NCBI GenBank assembly: GCA_027492465.1
Contig: JAPUET010000023.1
Coordinates: 1-61,583 of the forward strand
Source of the DNA: Candidatus Saccharimonadota bacterium
GTDB taxonomy: Bacteria > Patescibacteriota > Saccharimonadia > Saccharimonadales > Saccharimonadaceae
Direction of reading: 5' to 3'
Length of the DNA: 61,583 nucleotides
Below are positions 33,336 through 41,419 of the stretch, piece after piece. The number at the start of each line of letters is the position of its first letter. Position 1 is the stretch's first letter. A program made the position numbers and the translations under genes. The notes below the pieces were generated by a model. The model did not search any database. It saw nothing but the letters and a program-made list of their open reading frames with translations, and was not told the DNA's origin.

Positions 33336-33464
33336 CTATTTCTGCAATTGTATGATAAACCATACTGCAAAGAGGCCGCTGTAAATAGCAAGCTGTGCGA
33401 CGGCTGATTTTTTAAATGGGATTTCTGTTTTTTGACTATGATCAATGGATGTCATTGTTTTCAT
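33336..33464 (-). CDS. Leaderless 42-residue single-pass membrane peptide
   Basis: Short ORF from ATG 33464 to TAG 33336. It encodes MKTMTSIDHSQKTEIPFKK, then a hydrophobic helix AVAQLAIYSGLFAVWFIIQ and a short QK end. A near-consensus promoter (33474-33502) places the transcript start about 3 nt before the ATG, with no Shine-Dalgarno. Promoter fit, topology and clean stop support coding; the length alone would not. Function unknown. GC content is low, unlike the GC-rich units. Confidence 0.6.
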   Translation of the reverse strand: MKTMTSIDHSQKTEIPFKKSAVAQLAIYSGLFAVWFIIQLQK

Positions 33465-33473
33465 AATAGTACT

Positions 33474-33502
33474 ATTGTATCACGCTTAAGTTTAAATGTC
33501 AA
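33474..33502 (-). promoter_or_regulatory. Consensus promoter of the 42-residue peptide gene
   Basis: Minus strand: perfect -35 TTGACA (33497-33502), 17-nt spacer, -10 TACAAT (33474-33479). Confidence 0.85.
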
Positions 33503-33561
33503 TAGCTTAAACAATATGCGCTCGCGTATACTACTCAGCAAGTCCCTCCTGGGGACGATCA

Positions 33562-34827
33562 TCAACGTGATTCCTCACGGATTCGTTTTAGGAGGCTAGC
33601 TAATCTCACGGCACTTTTGCGTGGAGTGCGCTGCTGCGTTTTATAGTCGACCGCAAATAGGCCGTATCTGGGCCAAAAACCCTTGTCCCATTCAAAATTA
33701 TCCATAAGGCTCCAGTGAATATAGCCGAGTAAATTAACTCCTTTATCGAGGGCTTTTTGCATGGCAAGAACCGTTTGCATTAGCCACCATTCTCGATTGG
33801 TGTCACCCTCATCGGCTAAGCCATTTTCGGTAATAAGAATTGGCATATGATATTTTTCATGCAACCGTTCAAGTGCATACTCAAGATCAGCAGGCTCCAA
33901 ATCCCAGCCAACATCGCTTAAGCGCAAATCTGGATTATGAATACGGTAGCCGTACACTCGCTCGCTAAAATAATAGTTCACCCCTATGAAGTCTGAGCGC
34001 TTAACGATTTTTTTCAAAAAGTAATCATCTTTGAGATACTGAATAAGGCCGGCGGCACGTACGCTCAGCCACGCATTATCGCCAGGGTAAACATAGCTAC
34101 TATTTTTTGCGATACTCACCTTATATTTACGGCTCAACGCGTGGATTTTATCAGCCGCTTGATTATGGGCCCGAGCTAGGTTGTTCAGTACGCGCAAAAA
34201 CCTTGTTGTACTCTGCACTTGAGGCGGCCACTCGCCTCTTGAGTAACTTTGATTGGCATATACTTCTGGCTCGTTAATGGTGATAACGTAGCGAACACTT
34301 GGCCCAATTTCTTGCAAAATTCGCTCGCAAAATTGTACAAAGTAGCGAACGTTGCGTCGATGCTCAAAGCCTCCCATTTCAGCAAACCAAACTGGCAAGG
34401 AAAAGTGAAACAAGGTCATGACCGGCTCAACTCCTCGGCGCTCACACGCTTTTAGGACATCTTTGTAGTGGTCGACCGCTTCACTATTCCACGCATCGAT
34501 CTGCGGCTGCACTCTTGACCACTCAACACTAAAGCGAAATGTGTTCATATTGAGTTTTTTCACAAGCTCAATATCTTGCTCATACAGCTGATAGTGATTC
34601 GTAGCCTTACCAGACACATAATTGGCCGGCGATTTCGCGGCATTCATCACGTGACTCCAGTTGGTCAAGTCATTGTAATGGTAGCTCGCTTGAGCAGCTA
34701 GAGATTTTGCGTTTTCAAGTTCCCAAACAGACCATTGGTTATGCAAACCGCCTTCCATTTGGTGCGCGCTTGTGCTCGCTCCCCATAGGAAATGCTTTGG
34801 AAATTGTAGCCTGGGTGAACTTGGCAT
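33562..34827 (-). CDS. Glycoside hydrolase family 1 (beta-glucosidase type)
   Basis: 421-residue retaining beta-glycosidase of family GH1. It starts FPKHFLWGASTSAHQMEG, has the acid/base Glu186 in TINEPEVY and the nucleophile Glu334 in LITENGLAD, and the C-terminal WSLMDNFEWDKGFWPRYGLF block. No signal peptide, so it works in the cytoplasm on imported beta-glucosides or related disaccharides; exact substrate unknown. TATAAT (34836-34841) lies 8 nt before the ATG inside the end of the HIT gene, so it probably has its own leaderless transcript besides read-through. Confidence 0.94.
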   Translation of the reverse strand: MPSSPRLQFPKHFLWGASTSAHQMEGGLHNQWSVWELENAKSLAAQASYHYNDLTNWSHVMNAAKSPANYVSGKATNHYQLYEQDIELVKKLNMNTFRFSVEWSRVQPQIDAWNSEAVDHYKDVLKACERRGVEPVMTLFHFSLPVWFAEMGGFEHRRNVRYFVQFCERILQEIGPSVRYVITINEPEVYANQSYSRGEWPPQVQSTTRFLRVLNNLARAHNQAADKIHALSRKYKVSIAKNSSYVYPGDNAWLSVRAAGLIQYLKDDYFLKKIVKRSDFIGVNYYFSERVYGYRIHNPDLRLSDVGWDLEPADLEYALERLHEKYHMPILITENGLADEGDTNREWWLMQTVLAMQKALDKGVNLLGYIHWSLMDNFEWDKGFWPRYGLFAVDYKTQQRTPRKSAVRLASLLKRIREESR

Positions 34828-34836
34828 CGTAGACTA

Positions 34837-35256
34837 TTATACCATCTGGCGCAGTAGCTCAGCGAGTCGATCTCGGTCAGCTTCGGGCATTGGGTCGTTC
34901 TTATAGGTGTTAGGTTGCTCAGGTATAATGATTGGCTTTGCCCACCGCTCGGTTTTATTTCGTCCATAGACATAAATATGAAAAAATGGCGTCGCGCCTG
35001 GTAGCAGGCCCCAATTTCCGTTCGCCTGCAAGTTTACCCATGGAGCAAAACCTTCACGAGTAATTATTTGCGCAACTTTTGCCGCAAGCAAAAATGCTTG
35101 GCCAGTTAATTCAGGGTCTTGCCATGCTGTTTGTATGTCTTTAATAGGTGCGACAATTACGTTCAGCCCTTCGCTATATGACGCGTGAGGATTAAAGGGT
35201 GTTTTCACTACAAACTCGTTGTTTTGCCACAAAACAAAATTATTGCCCGGCTGCAT
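34837..35256 (-). CDS. HIT-like protein with degenerate triad
   Basis: 139-residue protein with the outline of the HIT superfamily: substrate-clamp region FNPHASYSEGLNVIVAP, then WVNLQANGNWGLLPGATPFFHIYVYGRNK. In true HIT hydrolases the last part reads HxHxH; here it is HIYVY, with a single His. Nucleotide hydrolysis by the usual mechanism is therefore doubtful; nucleotide binding is possible. Its ATG overlaps the TAA of the upstream DUF4868-like gene by one base, so translation is coupled. Assignment is moderate. Confidence 0.55.
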   Translation of the reverse strand: MQPGNNFVLWQNNEFVVKTPFNPHASYSEGLNVIVAPIKDIQTAWQDPELTGQAFLLAAKVAQIITREGFAPWVNLQANGNWGLLPGATPFFHIYVYGRNKTERWAKPIIIPEQPNTYKNDPMPEADRDRLAELLRQMV

Positions 35257-36242
35257 TATTCAGCCTTTTCATCGCTGCTGCGCAACTCTTTTTTACCCTT
35301 TAATTCATACTTTATACCGGTCATATCGCTGGTTACGTAATCATCGTTAAGCAGGTTTACAAACTTCGCCGCGTCTTTTGCGTCCATAATAATGATCTCG
35401 CCAGTCGCGTCGTCGGTCATGAGCTCCAAATCCATTTCATCGGCATGATCAACCACTTGGTCTTGGGTAATAGTGCCTACTTCAACTTTTTGTAGCTTAC
35501 TTACTAAGCTTGGGGTATCGCGCACCAACGCATCAAACGTCATGCCCTCGGGAAATTTTAGTTTAAAGTGCGCTTCAATTTCTTTGATTTTTTCTTCGGC
35601 GACCGCAAATTTCTTGGCGTCGTAGCCAAACATACGAATAAATTTCGTTTCACTAAAGGCAAAGATATCATTGCCCGCGACAAGCACTTGATTATCGGGC
35701 GTGATTCGCAGGCCCGCATCAGCACTAAACGGCTGGAACGAATCACCATTATACATCCAGGCAGTCGCACCTTTTAGCACCTGACTCTGTGGCAGTAATT
35801 TTGCTACAAAGAATGGCGCCTTATCCTCGCGCGTAAATCGCGCAATGATACCTTTTACCTTTTTAAACTCATGATCACCCTCGCGGAACACTTCTAGATT
35901 TGGCTCATCGTACAAAATTTGTTCAATCACTTCTTGAGCATGCTCTACTTTATCGAGACTCGTGCGCTCTAGCACGTTTTCCTCGGCAGCAGCGGCCTCG
36001 AAATCGCGCACTAACATACCTGTTGCGGCACCGGTCTGCACCTGGCTGATCATGTCGTACAAAAAGAGAACTTTTAGCTGCGCCTTGAGTTCTTTAGCGT
36101 AATTTGTTGCATATACAGTATAGCCTTTGGTAAACATAAAAAGGTCCACTTCTAGCTTGTCTTTATGTGCATCGGCCTGGTTTGCCCACAAAAAAATATC
36201 AGTTGGTTCTGGTGTTTCGGTTTGATCGGTTTTTTCAGTCAT
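35256..36242 (-). CDS. DUF4868/KwaB-like protein
   Basis: 328-residue soluble protein with an acidic N-terminus. The middle part (about 165-260) resembles DUF4868, the domain of KwaB of the Kiwa antiphage system: a beta stretch (LRITPDNQVLVAGNDIFAFSETKFIRMFGYDAKKF) followed by a long charged helix. No catalytic motif is visible. The membrane partner KwaA is not adjacent. It is flanked by a Pif1-like helicase upstream (27 nt) and a HIT-like protein downstream (1-nt overlap). TACACT 7 nt before the ATG may be a -10. Family call from memory; defence role is inference. Confidence 0.5.
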   Translation of the reverse strand: MTEKTDQTETPEPTDIFLWANQADAHKDKLEVDLFMFTKGYTVYATNYAKELKAQLKVLFLYDMISQVQTGAATGMLVRDFEAAAAEENVLERTSLDKVEHAQEVIEQILYDEPNLEVFREGDHEFKKVKGIIARFTREDKAPFFVAKLLPQSQVLKGATAWMYNGDSFQPFSADAGLRITPDNQVLVAGNDIFAFSETKFIRMFGYDAKKFAVAEEKIKEIEAHFKLKFPEGMTFDALVRDTPSLVSKLQKVEVGTITQDQVVDHADEMDLELMTDDATGEIIIMDAKDAAKFVNLLNDDYVTSDMTGIKYELKGKKELRSSDEKAE

Positions 36243-36269
36243 GTGTATTAGTGTACTATTTTTTCGGCA

Positions 36270-37796
36270 CTACTGCACAACATCCTCACCAAAATGTTTT
36301 TGTAAGCGCATCTTTATACTTCCCTCATGGCGGCCTAGTTTTTTACTCAAGTCTTTTATTGTCACGCCATTTTGAAACTCTTGTTTCAAAATCGCATCAT
36401 CGTCGGGCTCCCAAGGCATATATGCCTTGGGGTATGTTTCGCGCATTTTGGCAATTTTATCAGCCCAGCTCCCGCTCGCGCCAGATTTTTTTGGCTTTAC
36501 CGGCTCGCTTTTGCGCATGGCGGCTTTTTCTTCTAGGTGACTAAACCGCTTGGCATCATTTGCTGCGCGAGTACGTAACATTTCGTCTATCGTATGCGCC
36601 TCTTCGCTCATCTGCAGCGCCATCCGATTAATGCCGGTTAGATAAAGATTGTCCAAATTTTTTACTCGACTAAGTGCAACGTATCCCATGCCTGGAACAA
36701 ATGCTTTGCGTAAATCAATTCGTGCCGCATCAAGTGTCATACCTTGGCTTTTATGCACGGTGATTGCCCAAGCAAGGCGAAGTGGCACTTGGCTAATACT
36801 CGCCCGTTTTTTATCCCCGTCGCGCAGCTCCCACGTATCTGGCATCATGGTAACCATTTTGCCACTTAAAAATTCTACCACTGGGTAATCGGTACCGGGC
36901 TCGAAGTCTACTACCGTACCAATGCTGCCATTCGCGTAACGACGGCTCGGGTCATTTTTGACCGCCATAACGAGCGCCCCTTGTTTCAGCGTCAATGCAG
37001 CTGGCGCCAGGACGCTGCGCTGTAAATTCTCAACATAATTCGCGCTTCCTGTGGTATGTTGCTGATAAACCAGCTCATCACCCCCAAGTTCTGCTAACTT
37101 TTGTTCGTTTATTCTGTCAACATCAATATTGGTCGTATGGAGTTCGGTCAATCGTGCATCGACTTCTGGCTGCACTTCGGTGCGTGCGAGAAGCGCCTCG
37201 GCATGATGACGTCGAAGATCGTTGACGCGCATGTTTGTTAAAATATCAAGCAGTGCATCGCCCTCACTTTGCCGAAACTGATCGCTCAAATACAGAATGA
37301 CCGGTTCTAGCTCTCGCCAGGCAGTACTATTCACTACAAACCCACCTTCGCGAGAATCACTACGATTCACCGGCGGCAACTGATAAAAGTCACCACTCAT
37401 TACCACCTGGATCCCGCCAAACGGTTCGTCTTTCCGGCGAACAAGACGACATGCTTCGTCTACCATATCGAGTCGATAATCATGCAGCATACTTATCTCA
37501 TCGATAATCAGCACATCGGTTTTTTCGATAATTTCACGGCGACCTTTTGCCATATGTTCGGCAAATCCATTTGGCAAATGGTCAAGCACTCCTATTCCCG
37601 CCCAAGCATGAATCGTCGTGCCGCCAAGATGAGTTGCCGCAAGACCAGTTGTTGCTGTCACGCTCACATGTTTACCTTCGTACTTGGCAAGTTTTATAAA
37701 CTGATTAAGTACAAACGTCTTACCAGTTCCCGCTGGACCCGTCAGTAATGCGCTCTCGCCAGTAAGCAGTATTTCTAATGCCAGCCCCTGATTCAT
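36270..37796 (-). CDS. Pif1/RecD2-like DNA helicase with C-terminal HTH extension
   Basis: 508-residue SF1B helicase that unwinds DNA 5'-3'. Motifs: Walker A GPAGTGKT (about 20-27), DEISML (Walker B), GDFYQLPPV (motif III), and the late VHKSQGMTLD and YVALSRVKNL blocks typical of Pif1. After the core (about 400) comes a charged linker and about 55 residues (PWEPDDDAILKQEFQNGVTIKDLSKKLGRHEGSIKMRLQKHF) that read as a helix-turn-helix/SANT-like DNA-binding domain. It overlaps the RNase HI stop by one base; the pair could handle R-loops or replication obstacles. Confidence 0.92.
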   Translation of the reverse strand: MNQGLALEILLTGESALLTGPAGTGKTFVLNQFIKLAKYEGKHVSVTATTGLAATHLGGTTIHAWAGIGVLDHLPNGFAEHMAKGRREIIEKTDVLIIDEISMLHDYRLDMVDEACRLVRRKDEPFGGIQVVMSGDFYQLPPVNRSDSREGGFVVNSTAWRELEPVILYLSDQFRQSEGDALLDILTNMRVNDLRRHHAEALLARTEVQPEVDARLTELHTTNIDVDRINEQKLAELGGDELVYQQHTTGSANYVENLQRSVLAPAALTLKQGALVMAVKNDPSRRYANGSIGTVVDFEPGTDYPVVEFLSGKMVTMMPDTWELRDGDKKRASISQVPLRLAWAITVHKSQGMTLDAARIDLRKAFVPGMGYVALSRVKNLDNLYLTGINRMALQMSEEAHTIDEMLRTRAANDAKRFSHLEEKAAMRKSEPVKPKKSGASGSWADKIAKMRETYPKAYMPWEPDDDAILKQEFQNGVTIKDLSKKLGRHEGSIKMRLQKHFGEDVVQ

Positions 37797-38215
37797 TACA
37801 CTCGCGCGCCCTCACGAGCCTTGTTCGCCCACTCGTCGGCCAGCTCATTTCCTTCATGGCCAACATGGCCACGTACCCACGTAAGCGTCGCTCGCGAAGT
37901 GTTATACAACTCGTACGCCTCCTGAACAAGCTCAAGATTCTTAATCGGGCCCCCACTTTTTCGCCAGCCTTTCGCAGCCCAGCCAGGCGCCCACTTTGTA
38001 ATAACGTTGATCCAGAATTCACTATCAGTAAAAATTTCACACGGCTCACCGCCCGCGAGTTGCATTGCCGCAATAAGAGCGTTGCCCTCCATACGAATAT
38101 TAGTGCTATCGCCCGCCTCGCTTCCAAGCGCGACTGGTTTGCCGTTCTCTATAACCGCATACCCTCCTGGGCCAGGATTGGGACTTGCACTACCGTCAGT
38201 AAAAAAGATTCGCAT
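37796..38215 (-). CDS. rnhA: Ribonuclease HI
   Basis: Cuts the RNA strand of RNA-DNA hybrids. The 139-residue protein has the four acidic catalytic residues in context: FTDGSASPNPGPGG (Asp), MEGNAL (Glu), TDSEF (Asp) and GNELADEWAN (Asp), plus the His of GHVGHEGN. The frame is open to 38248, but the ATG at 38215 gives the family start and lies 10 nt after a TATGAT. It has a one-base overlap (TAATG) with the Pif1-like helicase gene. Confidence 0.94.
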   Translation of the reverse strand: MRIFFTDGSASPNPGPGGYAVIENGKPVALGSEAGDSTNIRMEGNALIAAMQLAGGEPCEIFTDSEFWINVITKWAPGWAAKGWRKSGGPIKNLELVQEAYELYNTSRATLTWVRGHVGHEGNELADEWANKAREGARV

Positions 38216-38260
38216 TGTAGGGTATATCATACCGCGAACGCTCCCCATTTGCCAAATACG

Positions 38261-38776
38261 CTACGTCGTTCTAAACGCATCGGTTGGGTCGAACTCGTAC
38301 GGCATCCATTGCTCAGCCCCACCATGCTGCGAATATCTATATTTAACTAAAAACTCAGCCTGATAGTATTCTCCACTTGCGAGCGATTTGTATCGTACAA
38401 TGGCCTTTTGCTGGGTATCATTAACAAAAACGGGCCCGTTATACACCCGCACCTCGTGATTTTCGCCAGGCCGCAAAAAGCGTGCGGGCTCGGCTGTCTG
38501 CCGAAAACATTCAATATGCGTCACCTCAACTTCAGCCTTCGAAGAGTTCTCAATACACAACCACAGTTCTACGTGGTCATTAGCGCTGCTTAAATGAGGC
38601 TCGACACGAATAATACGCACCTCAGGCGGCTCTTCTTCTTGCACCGTATGCGGTACGGATTGTTCCGTAATGTTTGGCACGTCTTCGCGCTCTACACCCC
38701 ATGCGCTGTGCTCCAGCGGTTTGGGGCCTTCTACATTTTTTGCTTTTCCGAAAACGAAATCTGCAAACCAACCCAT
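38261..38776 (-). CDS. Hypothetical 171-residue protein
   Basis: Not recognised. The ATG at 38776 has AAAGGAGG 4 nt upstream; the frame is open to 38824, but the earlier codons lie over the SD. An N-terminal short amphipathic stretch (GWFADFVFGKAKNV) and an acidic linker (40-60) precede a beta-sandwich-looking domain (about 65-165, VRIIRVEPHLSSANDHVELWLCIENSSKAEVEV). The latter resembles domains for binding or display, with no clear catalytic residues. It follows the LURP-one gene by 19 nt and is probably co-transcribed. Confidence 0.65.
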   Translation of the reverse strand: MGWFADFVFGKAKNVEGPKPLEHSAWGVEREDVPNITEQSVPHTVQEEEPPEVRIIRVEPHLSSANDHVELWLCIENSSKAEVEVTHIECFRQTAEPARFLRPGENHEVRVYNGPVFVNDTQQKAIVRYKSLASGEYYQAEFLVKYRYSQHGGAEQWMPYEFDPTDAFRTT

Positions 38777-38795
38777 AGAACCTCCTTTTTCTTTA

Positions 38796-39404
38796 TTACC
38801 TCGATTGAAGCGCATCAAGCGCAACGCTTAGCGCAGCAAGCACACGCCAATCTACCCCATTCCATAGTGAATCATCTGCATCAAGTACATAATGGTCGCG
38901 AAAAAGCGTTACTTTACGGTACTTCCCCACTACTGCATTAGTATCAATAGTCACAAAATCGAAGTGATATCGTATAAACGCTAGTACCACTTCTGCGAGA
39001 TCGCCAATAATAGGAATCATACCCATAAAGCGGCGTAGTACGGCAAGCGTCTGGTTGCTTTCGCGCACAATATATAGCTCGTTTCCTTCAGCATCCAAAA
39101 CCTTCCAGGTACTGTTTACGAATGAACTTACGAACTCTTTTTTGAACATCCCAAGCATCTTACCATTGGCATCTTCTACAAAATAGCGCCCGTGTACATC
39201 AAAGACTTTTTCGGCACGAAATGTAAAGCTGAGCTTATCGCGCTTTTCATCGGTATAAAATAACACTTTTTCTTTTAACGCTAGTCGCTTCTGCTGAGCA
39301 AGCGCCTGAAGTAGCCCCTGCTCTCCCGTTTCGGTAACACCGAATACCCTATACTTGTTTACCATGGCCGTTATCTTTTGCTGAATCATTAAGCGCGGTT
39401 TCAT
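38796..39404 (-). CDS. LURP-one-related protein
   Basis: 202-residue protein of the LURP-one/Tubby-like (scramblase-type) beta-barrel family: KYRVFGV...ALKEKVLFYTDEKRDKLSFTFRAEKVFDVHGRYFVEDANGKMLGMFKKE, then WKVLDAEGNELYIVRES and a hydrophobic helix (MGMIPIIGDLAEVVLAFI), which may touch the membrane. The family is widespread with unclear function. AAGGGAG lies before the ATG at 39404. Second gene from the promoter of the membrane-protein gene or separate; no promoter was seen. Confidence 0.8.
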   Translation of the reverse strand: MKPRLMIQQKITAMVNKYRVFGVTETGEQGLLQALAQQKRLALKEKVLFYTDEKRDKLSFTFRAEKVFDVHGRYFVEDANGKMLGMFKKEFVSSFVNSTWKVLDAEGNELYIVRESNQTLAVLRRFMGMIPIIGDLAEVVLAFIRYHFDFVTIDTNAVVGKYRKVTLFRDHYVLDADDSLWNGVDWRVLAALSVALDALQSR

Positions 39405-39454
39405 AGATACACTCCCTTAGCTACCTTAATCATACCACCGATAGCATCTTACCC

Positions 39455-40057
39455 CTATACTTCTTCGGGATTCGAACGATAGCCACCAAAAAGAGGAAAA
39501 CGACCAACCATGATAACAAGTGCTACCGCGCCATTGAAGAGCAGTGCATATGCCGGATAAAGCATACCCATAAGTGTTCCCTCGGTCATTGCGGCAGCAA
39601 GGAGCGCCAAGCCTCCCCCCAACATCGAAAGCGAAAAACATGCCAACGATTCTTCGTACGGCTGACGCCAGGCATGTACGAGAGTTGGCACAAACGCGAT
39701 TGCATCAACCACAAGCGCGATGACGGTGGCTACAAATGGATCTTTTAGTACAATAAGAGCTACCACTCCAAGCGCAGTACCCACTAAACATACTTTATCG
39801 AGTAAAGTTAGGCCACGCGTTCTCGTGCGCCACCCAAATCCTACGATCATACAACAGCCCACAAATGTCACTGCAGATAACAGCGCACTAGGCACTTGCC
39901 CTTCACTTAGTGCCGAGGCGGCCATAATTCCCGCGAGTAGTGTCCACACAGCCCATGACACCATTCGAGGCCGCGCATCGCCGCTTCGCACCGCCGTAAT
40001 ATACGGTATTGAAGCACCCGCCATTACTATTGCCCCTGTTGTTGCTATGATCGACAT
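39455..40057 (-). CDS. Polytopic membrane protein, PQ-loop-like repeats
   Basis: 200-residue protein with about six membrane helices. Two parts look alike: helix-P-Y/T-hydrophobic-loop (ASIPYITAVRSGDARPRMVSWAVWTLL about 15-42) and (AFVPTLVHAWRQPYEESLACFSLSML about 125-150), as in duplicated PQ-loop/SemiSWEET-like transporters. The ATG at 40057 is preferred over 40063 because AGGAGG ends 7 nt before it. A 148-nt leader with an intrinsic terminator and competing pairings precedes the gene, so expression is probably ligand-controlled. Substrate unknown. Confidence 0.75.
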   Translation of the reverse strand: MSIIATTGAIVMAGASIPYITAVRSGDARPRMVSWAVWTLLAGIMAASALSEGQVPSALLSAVTFVGCCMIVGFGWRTRTRGLTLLDKVCLVGTALGVVALIVLKDPFVATVIALVVDAIAFVPTLVHAWRQPYEESLACFSLSMLGGGLALLAAAMTEGTLMGMLYPAYALLFNGAVALVIMVGRFPLFGGYRSNPEEV

Positions 40058-40205
40058 TGCCATGTCCTCCTTTTGTTTTTTGCGGCCATCAAAAAAGCTG
40101 GCCGACGAATATTACTATTGTCGGTCAGCTAGTGCTGAACTGACCACGTGCGAGTTCTGTAGAGAGCATACCTCTATCAGTCACATTGCTGAGAAATCGC
40201 TATTT
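40058..40205 (-). ncRNA. Switch-like leader RNA (candidate riboswitch/attenuator) upstream of the PQ-loop-like gene
   Basis: TSS predicted near 40205. The leader has a small hairpin (TAGAG/CTCTA, 40160-40176), an ACTGA/TCAGT pairing (40177-40181 with 40139-40143), an alternative GGTCAG/CTGACC pairing (40140-40145 with 40123-40128), and a terminator (40091-40130). The switching strand 40139-40145 can pair either with the upstream part, or with the terminator arm, as in riboswitches. No known class was recognised. Confidence 0.6.
40091..40130 (-). terminator. Intrinsic terminator inside the leader of the PQ-loop-like gene
   Basis: Arms 40120-40130 and 40096-40106 pair over 11 positions with a single mismatch, followed on the minus strand by T6. 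It lies about 33 nt upstream of the start codon, upstream of the SD. Confidence 0.85.
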
Positions 40206-40211
40206 ATCTTT

Positions 40212-40240
40212 ATTATACCGTAAGCGATAAAATTTTACAA
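40212..40240 (-). promoter_or_regulatory. Promoter of the switch-like leader
   Basis: Minus strand: -35 TTGTAA (40235-40240), 17-nt spacer, -10 TATAAT (40212-40217). Confidence 0.8.
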
Positions 40241-40260
40241 CTCACCTCTGTTTCTCCCGC

Positions 40261-40301
40261 CCCCTACGCTATGTGTAGCGTGCCCATATATAGCGTAGGG
40301 G
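40261..40301. terminator. 10-bp stem between divergent-leader region and Ldh2 gene
   Basis: CCCTACGCTA and TAGCGTAGGG (about 40262-40300) pair perfectly around a 19-nt loop. It lies after the Ldh2 stop (minus) and before the promoter of the leader. T-run poor; possible terminator for the dehydrogenase operon. Confidence 0.5.
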
Positions 40302-40352
40302 TGTATGTGTAAAATTATGCGTAAGGTTTTTGGTACACTAGACTAGTGTTAA

Positions 40353-41342
40353 TTAGTCATTTCTGATTCCTAATTCTTTTGCGATCACGTCATCGATCTC
40401 AACTTGACCGCTCGCAAGGGCTGCCTCGTATAGCTTCCTTCCGTTTTCACCTGGCAACCGAACCGCTTCCACGCCTTCGGCTGTCCGGGCGCTTTTCACT
40501 TTCGCAATCAGGTCAGATGCGTTCGCTTTGAATTCATCAATATCCACGAGCAGCTCAGGATCGATCGCCATAATGACAGTTCCCCACTCTTCGGTTTGTG
40601 ACACATTATCAACCCACGCCCCACCGATGAGCGGTCCGGCCATCATTTCGACGACCATCGCAAAACCAGATCCCTTATAGCTACGATCAAATGAGAGAAG
40701 TGCCCCGCTCATCGCAGCTGTCGGATCTGTGGTCGGATTGCCATCATGATCAATCGCCATATTTTCGGGTATCTGCTCGCCACGGGCTTTCGCGAGCACA
40801 AGCCCATAGAACGTCATAGCAGACGTCGCAGCATCGAATACAAGTGGTGCATCATTGGTCGGAAAGCCAAACCCAATTGGATTAGTACCGAAGATCGGAT
40901 CAATCGTACCGAACCCAGCCGCCGAAGCTGGCGAGCGGCTGCACATGATTCCTATCAGATTCTCTTTGGCTATCTTCTCGACATAAAAGGCCTGTGCACC
41001 ATTGCTCGAGAAAGTGTTCTTAACCCCAACTATAGCAAAACCGTGCTCCTTGGCTTTTGATATCGCAACCTCAGTCGCTATTTGTGCACTCAGGGGCGCA
41101 GGATTCTTCCCCGCATCGATAAGCTGAGATAATTTTGTATCGCGAAGCACGCTCACTTCGTGTTCCGGCACAATGTTTTGCAACGGCCCAATGCCCGTCA
41201 TTTTGATAATTCCCTGCGTCTTATTCCCTGACATATCGGCCCACAAGAGGTACTCAGTTATCTTCTCGGACTGTTCAGGAGAAAAGTTTACAGACAATAG
41301 TTGGTGAAGTGTAGCTCTAAGTGAGTCAATAGGTATTTTCAT
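40353..41342 (-). CDS. Ldh2/MDH2-family NAD(P)-dependent oxidoreductase
   Basis: 329-residue member of the malate/L-lactate dehydrogenase family unrelated to classic Ldh, which oxidises 2-hydroxy acids with NAD(P). Family blocks: ATLHQLL at the start, ADMSGNKTQGI (in place of the usual ..SHG), GVKNTFSSNGAQAFYV, GTNPIGFGFPT and YKGSGFAMVVEMMAG. The ATG at 41342 is 6 nt after a TATAAT (41349-41354), so leaderless; the open frame extends to 41411. It lies directly after an SDR gene and may form a small catabolic pair with it. Substrate unknown; unusual for CPR, possibly acquired. Confidence 0.88.
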   Translation of the reverse strand: MKIPIDSLRATLHQLLSVNFSPEQSEKITEYLLWADMSGNKTQGIIKMTGIGPLQNIVPEHEVSVLRDTKLSQLIDAGKNPAPLSAQIATEVAISKAKEHGFAIVGVKNTFSSNGAQAFYVEKIAKENLIGIMCSRSPASAAGFGTIDPIFGTNPIGFGFPTNDAPLVFDAATSAMTFYGLVLAKARGEQIPENMAIDHDGNPTTDPTAAMSGALLSFDRSYKGSGFAMVVEMMAGPLIGGAWVDNVSQTEEWGTVIMAIDPELLVDIDEFKANASDLIAKVKSARTAEGVEAVRLPGENGRKLYEAALASGQVEIDDVIAKELGIRND

Positions 41343-41419
41343 GAACCCATTATAACGCCGGTTCGATAATTTCCCAGAGTTTCGGCTTCTCCTCGCTCTC
41401 GCGGCCGACATGCCTCAAT

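Noticed and set aside
35256-37796. Complete Kiwa antiphage system
   Set aside because: Only a KwaB-like domain; no adjacent KwaA-type membrane protein.
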